Origin: Desulfobacterales bacterium
Lineage (GTDB): Bacteria > Desulfobacterota > Desulfobacteria > Desulfobacterales > 4be13
Direction of reading: 5' to 3'
Length of the DNA: 5,378 bases
NCBI GenBank assembly: GCA_029934695.1
Contig: JAOZLU010000481.1
Location: 1 to 5,378, forward strand
Position numbers and translations under genes: made by a program. This document shows, piece after piece, positions 1 to 5,177 of this stretch (the stretch's first letter is position 1; each line of letters opens with the position of its first letter). Below the pieces are notes generated by a model that was given only the letters and a program-made list of their open reading frames with translations, made no database searches and had not been told where the DNA came from.

Positions 1-44
1 ATGGCAGCCTGAATTCGATTGAACACCTGTTCTGAGGTTTCAGG

Positions 45-114
45 CATCAAACATCAAACATCAAACATCAAACATCAAACATCAAACATCAAACATCGAA
101 CATCAAACATCAAA
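45..114. repeat. Tandem heptamer array, 10 x CATCAAA
   Basis: Ten contiguous 7-bp units start at 45, 52, 59, 66, 73, 80, 87, 94, 101 and 108. Nine are exactly CATCAAA and the unit at 94-100 is CATCGAA. Read forward the repeat has no stop codon in any frame. On the minus strand (TTTGATG) a TGA occurs in every frame within 21 nt, because 7 and 3 share no factor. Near-perfect identity suggests recent slippage expansion. There is no palindrome and no spacer, so this is not a CRISPR array. An iteron or protein-binding role cannot be excluded but nothing supports it. Confidence 0.95.
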
Positions 115-257
115 ATATTGATATAATTCATTGAAATTAATGACAATGACAGATAAGCACCGAAAAAATAGGTATCAATAATTTCAGTCAGTTATAAAAT
201 TCAGGTCATTTTGGGAACACACCTCCCATTGACTTTTTCAGTTGTCTGTGAAATAAG

Positions 258-279
258 CAGTTGTTATTCACAACTGTGA
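258..279. promoter_or_regulatory. Overlapping dyads across the promoter spacer
   Basis: Two inverted repeats overlap here. CAGTTGT (258-264) and ACAACTG (270-276) are perfect 7-bp complements separated by 5 nt. Within the same stretch, TCACA (268-272) and TGTGA (275-279) form a second perfect dyad with a 2-nt centre. Together they cover the -35 hexamer and most of the spacer of the predicted promoter, which is where a repressor would act. A T-rich run follows, so a weak terminator hairpin for an upstream transcript is an alternative. The stem is short with only three G/C pairs, so I prefer the operator reading, with low confidence. Confidence 0.35.
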
Positions 280-288
280 TTTTATAAT
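261..288 (+). promoter_or_regulatory. Candidate sigma-70-type promoter for cheA
   Basis: A perfect -10 hexamer, TATAAT, lies at 283-288. It is preceded 16 nt upstream by TTGTTA at 261-266, which matches 4 of 6 positions of the -35 consensus TTGACA. Transcription would start near 295. The surrounding AT-rich DNA makes chance -10 matches likely, so the call rests on the pair and its spacing. I saw no sigma-54 (GG-N10-GC) or flagellar sigma-28 consensus nearby. A second -10-like hexamer, TATTAT (307-312), lacks a matching -35. Confidence 0.45.
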
Positions 289-410
289 TTTTAATCAACT
301 TTTTGATATTATCAGAACAAGATGCCTGTCAATCTGTCGTCAGTTTTGTAAAAATTGATTCCCTTATCATGCTGCTTCAAAAAAAATAAATAAACGGACT
401 GTTCCGAAAT

Positions 411-424
411 CTGAAAAATTTCAG
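411..424. repeat. Small inverted repeat in the cheA leader
   Basis: CTGAAA (411-416) and TTTCAG (419-424) are perfect complements around a 2-nt centre, AA. It lies about 20 nt upstream of the GAGAG ribosome binding site of cheA. It is too tight to form a stable RNA hairpin, so any role would be as a DNA-binding site. It may be chance in AT-rich DNA. Confidence 0.3.
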
Positions 425-453
425 GGGTAAGAGGCTTTAAAAGAGAGCAAGAT

Positions 454-3400
454 GTGAGCGATCATCGCGACGAAAAATTATTTGATGAATTAATAGATGA
501 ATTTGTAGCTGAAATTCGGGACTTGCTGGACACCATCGAACCGGATTTTCTTGCCATGGAAGAAAGTGGGGATGAAGCTGACCCTGAACTGATCAACCGC
601 ACATTCAGATCCATCCACAGCATCAAAGGCTCTGCCGGTTTTGCCGGTTTTGAGGCATTAAAGACATTGAGCCATGCTGTGGAAAATGTGCTGATGAAAA
701 TCAGGGAAGGCGAAATTTCACTTGATCCGGACAAGATGGATGCCATGCTGGCCGGCATGGACAAGATACGCTTTATGGTGGATGATATCCACGTCAGCAA
801 CAACATCCCTTATGCAGATGAGCTGACAAGACTTGAAGCTATACTGAAAGCAGATCCCGGGGATACCCGATCCCAGAATATACAGGAAGATACCGCACCT
901 GAAGCGGACATTCATCTGATTGCCGGCAACGCGGCCAGGATAAGACTGAAAACAGACACCGCAGCAGGGCATGTTTTTGAAGTCGGGACAGAAGCTGTGG
1001 CTCATGCCGTGTCCGATGCCATGTACATCTTTGCCCTGCGGACATACACTGATAAAGACCTGAAGGAAAAAGGACGCACCCCGGAAACATTCAGAGCCAG
1101 TCTTGAGGAAACCGGCAGATGCCTTGCTGCTGACGCTGAATCAGAACTGGGGTTATATCATTTCCTTTTCGGAACGATTCTGGAGCCTGAATTCATCGTA
1201 CAGCTCTTTGAAATCCCTCATGAACAAATTTTTCTTTTTGAAAGGTCCCTTCTGATCGGGGCATTACCGGAAGAGGACCAGGCCGATTCAGATACGGATT
1301 CAGCCAACCGGGACAGCGATAAAATCACCAGGGACCAGGCCGATTCAGATGAGGATACGGATTCAGTTGACCGAAATAAAAATAAAATCACCCTCAGAGC
1401 CAATGCAGGCCCGGAAGTGGGGGAACACCTTTTTGAAGTCGGGGCGGACAAAGTTGGGGCTGCTGTTTCCGAGGCCATGTATATTTTTGCCCTGTGGGTA
1501 TATAAGGATAAAGACCTGAAGGAAAAAGGACGCACCCCGGAAACATTCAAAGCCGGCCTTGGGGAAGCCGGCCGATGTCTTGTTGCTGATATGGACGCTG
1601 AATCCGAAAAAGGCGTATGCCATTTCCTTTTCGGATCAATACTGGAGTCTGAATTCATAACAAAGTTGTTTGAAATTCCGGGGAAACAGGTATTCTGTTT
1701 TGAAAGATCTGTTATTCTTGAAGCATTGGAACGCGCCGGAAGGACCCTGGAAACCTGGGACACGATCCGGACTGAGGAAACGCCGGCAAAACCTTATATT
1801 GATACGCCTCCTGAAAACCGGGCCGGCTCAGAATCAGAAGACAGGGAATCTGTCCCCGACCGGGAATCAGCTTTTCACCCTGATACGCTGGCAAAAGCGA
1901 TATCTGAAAAGAAATCCCCGGAATCTGCCTCCGGAACCATTCAGACTGATGGGGAAGCAGCAGCGATTGAAACGCCATCCGACATCCCCGCTCCGAAAAT
2001 CGGAAGCAGGGGAACAGCGGTGTCTGAAATGCCCTCCCAAATTCATAAGCCGGGATATGGGAACATGGAGGGAAGCAAAAGACCCCCTGCCGAAACCATC
2101 CGGGTCAGTGTGGAACTGGTTGACAAACTGATGAATCTTGTCGGCGAAATGGTGCTGGGCAGAAATCAGCTGCACCGGGCCATCACGGATTTTGTTGATG
2201 AAAACCCCCAGGTGAATCCGCTCGTTCAGAATCTGAATGTGGTCATCACTGAGGTCCAGGAAAATATCATGCAGATGCGGATGCAGCCGGTGGCAAATGT
2301 CCTGAACAAATTCCCAAGAATTGTCCGGGATCTGTCACGCCAGGTCTCCAAAGATGCTGATATTATTATCCGCGGCGAGGCAGTTGAGTTGGACAAATCC
2401 ATCCTTGAAGGGCTTTCCAACCCGCTGACCCACCTGGTACGCAACTGTGTGGATCATGGCATTGAACCGCGGGCCGACCGGGTGAAAATGGGAAAGCCCG
2501 GAAGCGGCCGGATTCATCTGGATGTATTCCATGACGGGGGACAGGTCCACATCATCATAAAAGACGACGGGAAAGGCATTGATGCTGAAAAAGTGACTGA
2601 AAAGGCACTGAAAAAAGGCATTCTGACTCCCGGACATATCCGACGGATGAGCGAAAATGAAAAGCTGAATCTTATTTTTCTGCCCGGGATTTCAACTGCG
2701 GAAACCATAACAGACATTTCAGGCAGAGGGGTGGGAATGGATGTGGTCAAAACCAATATCAGCAAACTCGGAGGCCATATTGATATTGAGAGCGTCATGG
2801 GAGAGGGAACGACTGTCCATATTACCATCCCGCTCACCTTGGCAATTATTCCCTCCCTCATTGTGGGCGCGGGAGAATTCCGATTTGCCATCCCCCAGAT
2901 CAATGTTCAGGAACTGGTCTGTATCAACCCGGACAATCCCTCCCACAGGGTTGAAAAGGTGGGAGGTTCGGATGTGCTCCGTCTGCGGGGACGGCTTCTG
3001 CCTTTGGTCAGCCTTCCGGATATTCTGGGCATTCCATGCACGTTCACCCATCCCGATACAGGTGAGGAACTGCCGGAACGGCGTAAAAGTCTGGCAGATC
3101 AGTTCGGGAAACGGCCGCTGTTCCGGTGTCAGGAATCAAAAATGCTTTTTGGTCAGGCAAAAATAGAACCCGGGGCGGGCCAGGATCCGGAACCGGATAT
3201 GCCTGACCGGCGACGGGCTCCCTGTGACGACTTGTGCATTGTTGTTCTGCGCGTGGGGATGAATGCCTTCGGCCTCCATGTCAATGCGCTTTTTGACAAT
3301 GAGGAAATCGTGGTCAAGCCGCTCTCAGAGCATATTAAGGACTGCATAAATTTTTCAGGCGCCACCATTATGGGGGACGGACGCGTGGCAATGATCCTTG

Positions 3401-3939
3401 ATGCTGCCGGGATCGCATCTTATGCCCAACTGCGATTCGGTGAGATAGAGGCCGAGGAGCGTCGCAGGCAGGAGAGAATATCCGAACAAAAGAGAGACGG
3501 GTTGAGAGCATGGCAGCCTATCCTTATTTTCAACAATGCTCTGAATGAGTATTTTGCGCTGCCCCTTGCAGGGATTTCCCGATTGGAGAGGATAGAGCCT
3601 CGGATGATTGAGCGGGTCGGAGAACAGGAATTTCTCTTTTATCACAATGATGTGCTTCCCCTCATACGGCTGGAAAAGCTCCTTCCCATCAGTCCCCTGC
3701 CTGAGGATGCAAAGGAGCTGTTCATTATTATTCCAAAGACTGCTTCCCATTCCATGGTTGGCATTATTGTCTCACGGATTCTGGATGCCATTGACAGCGA
3801 TGTGTCGTTTTTATCTCTTAAAACAGACGCAAATATCGCACAGGGCTTTTGGGGTTCGGTCATATTTAACGATCATCTCACATTTTTTCTGAATACAGAA
3901 GAGCTTGTTGAGTTGTTTGAAAAAAATATTAAAACTTGA
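454..3939 (+). CDS. cheA: Chemotaxis histidine kinase CheA, long form with duplicated internal domain and two CheW domains
   Basis: This is a cytoplasmic autokinase of a chemotaxis-type phosphorelay, passing phosphate from its HPt histidine to CheY/CheB-type regulators under receptor control. Domains: HPt about 8-110, with phospho-acceptor His55 in HSIKGSAGF; two copies of a roughly 100-aa domain at 173-271 and 325-425, probably P2-like; an acidic Ser/Pro-rich linker about 427-546; P3 dimerisation helices about 548-648; P4 ATPase with N box H660/R663-N664/D667-H668-G669, G1 DDGKGI 704-709 and G2 SGRGVGMD 756-763; then CheW-like domains about 796-990 and 1021-1152. The first CheW-like domain carries a charged insertion at about 862-926, and a charged helix at about 997-1018 joins the two. 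All key kinase residues look intact. At 1161 aa it is much longer than the roughly 650-700 aa of classical CheA. The GTG start has GAGAG 6 nt upstream, and an in-frame stop at 412 with no start between fixes it. The last codon and stop lie inside a heptamer array. Confidence 0.95.
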   Translation: MSDHRDEKLFDELIDEFVAEIRDLLDTIEPDFLAMEESGDEADPELINRTFRSIHSIKGSAGFAGFEALKTLSHAVENVLMKIREGEISLDPDKMDAMLAGMDKIRFMVDDIHVSNNIPYADELTRLEAILKADPGDTRSQNIQEDTAPEADIHLIAGNAARIRLKTDTAAGHVFEVGTEAVAHAVSDAMYIFALRTYTDKDLKEKGRTPETFRASLEETGRCLAADAESELGLYHFLFGTILEPEFIVQLFEIPHEQIFLFERSLLIGALPEEDQADSDTDSANRDSDKITRDQADSDEDTDSVDRNKNKITLRANAGPEVGEHLFEVGADKVGAAVSEAMYIFALWVYKDKDLKEKGRTPETFKAGLGEAGRCLVADMDAESEKGVCHFLFGSILESEFITKLFEIPGKQVFCFERSVILEALERAGRTLETWDTIRTEETPAKPYIDTPPENRAGSESEDRESVPDRESAFHPDTLAKAISEKKSPESASGTIQTDGEAAAIETPSDIPAPKIGSRGTAVSEMPSQIHKPGYGNMEGSKRPPAETIRVSVELVDKLMNLVGEMVLGRNQLHRAITDFVDENPQVNPLVQNLNVVITEVQENIMQMRMQPVANVLNKFPRIVRDLSRQVSKDADIIIRGEAVELDKSILEGLSNPLTHLVRNCVDHGIEPRADRVKMGKPGSGRIHLDVFHDGGQVHIIIKDDGKGIDAEKVTEKALKKGILTPGHIRRMSENEKLNLIFLPGISTAETITDISGRGVGMDVVKTNISKLGGHIDIESVMGEGTTVHITIPLTLAIIPSLIVGAGEFRFAIPQINVQELVCINPDNPSHRVEKVGGSDVLRLRGRLLPLVSLPDILGIPCTFTHPDTGEELPERRKSLADQFGKRPLFRCQESKMLFGQAKIEPGAGQDPEPDMPDRRRAPCDDLCIVVLRVGMNAFGLHVNALFDNEEIVVKPLSEHIKDCINFSGATIMGDGRVAMILDAAGIASYAQLRFGEIEAEERRRQERISEQKRDGLRAWQPILIFNNALNEYFALPLAGISRLERIEPRMIERVGEQEFLFYHNDVLPLIRLEKLLPISPLPEDAKELFIIIPKTASHSMVGIIVSRILDAIDSDVSFLSLKTDANIAQGFWGSVIFNDHLTFFLNTEELVELFEKNIKT
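970..1266 (+). repeat. CheA internal domain, copy 1 (residues 173-271)
   Basis: This is the first of two homologous segments between the HPt and dimerisation domains of CheA. It runs from HVFEVG to the Ala-Leu after FERS. Shared landmarks with copy 2 are MYIFAL, a fully conserved 14-residue block (DKDLKEKGRTPETF), GRCL, HFLFG, ILE-x-EF, LFEIP and FERS. By manual alignment about 69 of 99 positions are identical, with copy 2 two residues longer near the AESE motif. Position and general pattern suggest a P2-type regulator-docking domain as in other deltaproteobacterial CheA proteins; that assignment is inference. Confidence 0.85.
1276..1395 (+). repeat. Duplicated acidic linker in CheA (residues 275-314)
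   Basis: The linker between the two internal domains is itself duplicated. DQADSD begins at residue 275 and again at residue 294, and 18 nt are identical at 1276-1293 and 1333-1350. The units are 19 and 21 residues, each running DQADSD, TDS, an Arg, then Lys-Ile-Thr. The second unit has an extra Glu-Asp. Composition (Asp, Ser, Asn, charged) points to a disordered tether. The KIT end of the second unit runs into the first strand of domain copy 2, so the first KIT may be a leftover of the same boundary. Confidence 0.8.
1426..1728 (+). repeat. CheA internal domain, copy 2 (residues 325-425)
   Basis: This second copy begins with HLFEVG and ends LEAL, at a 152-residue (456-nt) offset from copy 1 through its first half. 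It keeps every landmark of copy 1. Differences are mostly conservative and often synonymous at DNA level, for example TAC/TAT and ATC/ATT in MYIFAL. The exception is a 43-nt block that is identical in the two copies (1051-1093 and 1507-1549). Homology may start slightly earlier, around the IRLK (163-166) and ITLR (312-315) strands. Confidence 0.85.
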
Positions 3940-3994
3940 AACTTGAAACTTGAAACTTGAAACTTGAAACTTAAAACTTAAAACCTGAAACCTG
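3932..3994. repeat. Tandem heptamer array, 9 x AAACTTG-type, between cheA and cheW
   Basis: Nine contiguous 7-bp units start at 3932 and repeat every 7 nt to 3988. Units 1-5 are AAACTTG, units 6-7 AAACTTA and units 8-9 AAACCTG. The array begins in the last sense codons of cheA, contributes its TGA stop (3937-3939), and ends 2 nt before the cheW ATG (3997). Read as CTTGAAA, the final unit even supplies the A of that ATG. Identical variants lie next to each other, as expected from local slippage or dimer duplication. The consensus places TGA in all three forward frames within 21 nt. No hairpin or terminator is visible. Confidence 0.95.
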
Positions 3995-3996
3995 AA

Positions 3997-4431
3997 ATGA
4001 AATCAAGACAGTTTGTCACTTTCGGGATAGATGATTATCTTCTGGGTATTGATATCCTGAAGGTTCGTGAGATCAACCGTGTTCTGGATATCACACCGGT
4101 TCAGCATGCGCGGACTTATGTGCGGGGACTGATAAATCTGCGCGGGCAGACGGTAACAGTGTTTGATCTTGGCCGGCGCCTGGGCTTGGCCCTCAGGAAA
4201 ATTGCTGAGGAAAGCCATAATATTATACTCAAAAATGACGCTGTCGGTCTTTTGGTGGACAGTATCAGGGATGTGGTGGTGGCTCAGGATGATGAAATTG
4301 AGCAGCCGCCCGCCAATGTGGGTGGCATTGAGGGAAAATTTATTGAGGGCATAGTAAAGCTTGAAAAAGACCTTCTGGTCATTCTCTCCGCTGAAAAAAT
4401 TTTGGAGTACAAAGCGGTTAAAAGTGAATGA
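3997..4431 (+). CDS. cheW: Chemotaxis adaptor protein CheW
   Basis: This is the scaffold that couples chemoreceptors to CheA in the cytoplasmic signalling array; it has no catalytic activity. The 144 residues make a near full-length single CheW domain. It opens with RQFVTFGIDDYLLGIDI (4-20), then the KVREINRV strand (22-29), the signature GLINLRG (44-50) with TVFDLGRRLGL, a DAVGLLVDSIRDVV segment, and a C-terminal strand of the LLVILSAEKIL type. The start fits family N-termini, but no Shine-Dalgarno sequence precedes it: the 57 nt back to the cheA stop are heptamer repeats. Translation may therefore depend on coupling, leaderless-like or A-rich recognition. Its placement after cheA argues for one operon. 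The CheA here already carries two CheW-like domains, so the pair brings three in total. Confidence 0.95.
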   Translation: MKSRQFVTFGIDDYLLGIDILKVREINRVLDITPVQHARTYVRGLINLRGQTVTVFDLGRRLGLALRKIAEESHNIILKNDAVGLLVDSIRDVVVAQDDEIEQPPANVGGIEGKFIEGIVKLEKDLLVILSAEKILEYKAVKSE

Positions 4432-4463
4432 TGAATGGATGAAAACAGGAAAAGGGGAAAACT

Positions 4464-4769
4464 ATGCCGAAACTTTACGAATATCTCGGAATTATAATAT
4501 TCTTCTGGTCGAATGAACATGAACCGATTCACGTTCATGGTGAATATCAGGGCAGAGAAAGCAAAGCGGAAATTATTGTCGAAGACGGCAGCATTGTAAG
4601 GATAAATATTGAGAAGGTAAAAGGGCGCAGACCTCTTGAGGCAGGCGAACTGAAAAATTTTGAAAATTTTGTTGCACACAAAGCCGATGATATTGTACAA
4701 AAGTGGATAGATTACTTTGTTTTGCATAAGAAAATCAAATTTGAGAGAATCACAAGAAGGATGAAATAA
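4464..4769 (+). CDS. DUF4160 family protein (toxin-antitoxin-like partner)
   Basis: This small 101-aa protein matches my recollection of the DUF4160 pattern. It has a short hydrophobic N-terminal strand (LGIIIFFW, 8-15), then the hallmark H-x-P-x-H-x-H spread over His19, Pro21, His23 and His25 with a following Tyr28, then an acidic strand, RRPL (55-58), and a helix ending around Trp81. The histidine cluster suggests metal or nucleic-acid binding, but no activity is established as far as I know. A strong ribosome binding site, AAAGGGG (4451-4457), sits 6 nt before the ATG, and an upstream ATG at 4431 hits a stop after three codons. It lies 32 nt after cheW and 2 nt before the DUF2442 gene, with which this family often occurs. 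The DNA looks visibly AT-richer than cheA, hinting at separate origin. No signal peptide or membrane segment is clear. Confidence 0.85.
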   Translation: MPKLYEYLGIIIFFWSNEHEPIHVHGEYQGRESKAEIIVEDGSIVRINIEKVKGRRPLEAGELKNFENFVAHKADDIVQKWIDYFVLHKKIKFERITRRMK

Positions 4770-4771
4770 TC

Positions 4772-5065
4772 ATGTATGACAACAAACTTGCCGATGATGC
4801 GGTGATTGACATAACTGAGGCGAAATATGTTCCGCGTTACAGGATACATCTGTGGTTCAGCGACGGTGCCGAACAACTAATTGATTTTGAACAATTTTTG
4901 CGGAAATCGGATCACCCTGAAATCAAAAAGTATCTGAATACAGATATGTTCATAGATTTTTCCATCGCCCACGGCCGCCTGGACTGGAACGACTATGATC
5001 TGTGCTTTCCTGTTCAGGATTTGTATGAGGGGACAATAATAAAAACGCCGGCTGTCACATCCTAA
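4772..5065 (+). CDS. DUF2442 family protein (toxin-antitoxin-like partner)
   Basis: This 97-aa protein is of the DUF2442 type. The N-terminal half reads as strands with WFSDG (28-32) and a DFEQFL helix start (38-43). The C-terminal half has the family pattern Gly-x-Leu-x-Trp (GRLDW, 68-72) followed by DYDLCFP (74-80) and DLYEG (83-87). DUF2442 proteins are small and often sit beside DUF4160 genes; such pairs are commonly predicted to be type II toxin-antitoxin modules, but I know of no proof and cannot say which partner would be the toxin. The start is 2 nt after the DUF4160 stop, with AAGAAGG (4754-4760) 11 nt upstream, so the two genes are almost surely co-translated. A nearby ATG at 4776 is out of frame. 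The reading frame looks intact. Confidence 0.85.
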   Translation: MYDNKLADDAVIDITEAKYVPRYRIHLWFSDGAEQLIDFEQFLRKSDHPEIKKYLNTDMFIDFSIAHGRLDWNDYDLCFPVQDLYEGTIIKTPAVTS

Positions 5066-5133
5066 GATGTTTATATAACAGACGAGGCAGCATGAAATTT
5101 CTGGGATGCTTGCCGGACTTCCTGAAAAACCGG

Positions 5134-5161
5134 ATGACAACTGACAACCAACAACTAAGAA
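5134..5161. repeat. Degenerate heptamer-periodic tract
   Basis: Four consecutive 7-bp segments, ATGACAA, CTGACAA, CCAACAA and CTAAGAA, share a pattern close to CTGACAA. The tract lies in the gap between the DUF2442 gene and the last ORF. It is short and imperfect, so taken alone it would be weak. Its period and its AA end match the two clear heptamer arrays at 45-114 and 3932-3994. Confidence 0.5.
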
Positions 5162-5177
5162 TTAGGGAGAAACAGAC

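Larger units (their letters stand above)
1..453. other. Non-coding region upstream of cheA
   Basis: No convincing gene lies here. The first 12 bases read ATG-GCA-GCC-TGA, which could be the tail of an upstream gene or chance. Positions 45-114 are a heptamer array. Positions 115-453 are strongly AT-rich, with many stops in all frames, as expected for an intergenic leader. Visible elements are a sigma-70-like promoter candidate (261-288), overlapping dyads (258-279), an A8 tract (379-386) and a small inverted repeat (411-424) just before the cheA ribosome binding site. If transcription starts near 295, the 5' untranslated leader would be about 160 nt. I see no riboswitch, small RNA or terminator I would defend. 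Confidence 0.7.

Noticed and set aside
1..12. Short reading ATG-GCA-GCC-TGA at the window edge
   Set aside because: Three codons are not a gene. It could be the tail of an upstream CDS, but the sequence before it is not available.
8..44. Possible terminator hairpin (CCTGAA at 8-13 against TTCAGG at 39-44, inner ACCT/AGGT)
   Set aside because: The outer arms need an 11-nt one-sided bulge and no T-run follows; what follows is the heptamer array.
45..114. CRISPR array
   Set aside because: The units are 7 bp, head to tail, with no spacers.
379..390. A-rich tract as a minus-strand terminator T-run
   Set aside because: There is no G/C-rich hairpin on the upstream side of the minus strand and no minus-strand gene that would need it.
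1218..1763. 181-codon minus-strand open frame inside cheA
   Set aside because: It lies antisense within a clear CheA coding region and is open only as a shadow of it. The protein shows no recognisable domain.
1670..2131. 153-codon plus-strand open frame in another frame of cheA
   Set aside because: It overlaps the low-complexity linker of CheA, and the translation is a basic, Pro-rich shadow with no ribosome binding site logic.
4284..4727. 147-codon minus-strand open frame across cheW and the DUF4160 gene
   Set aside because: It is antisense to two family-supported genes and shows no family features of its own.
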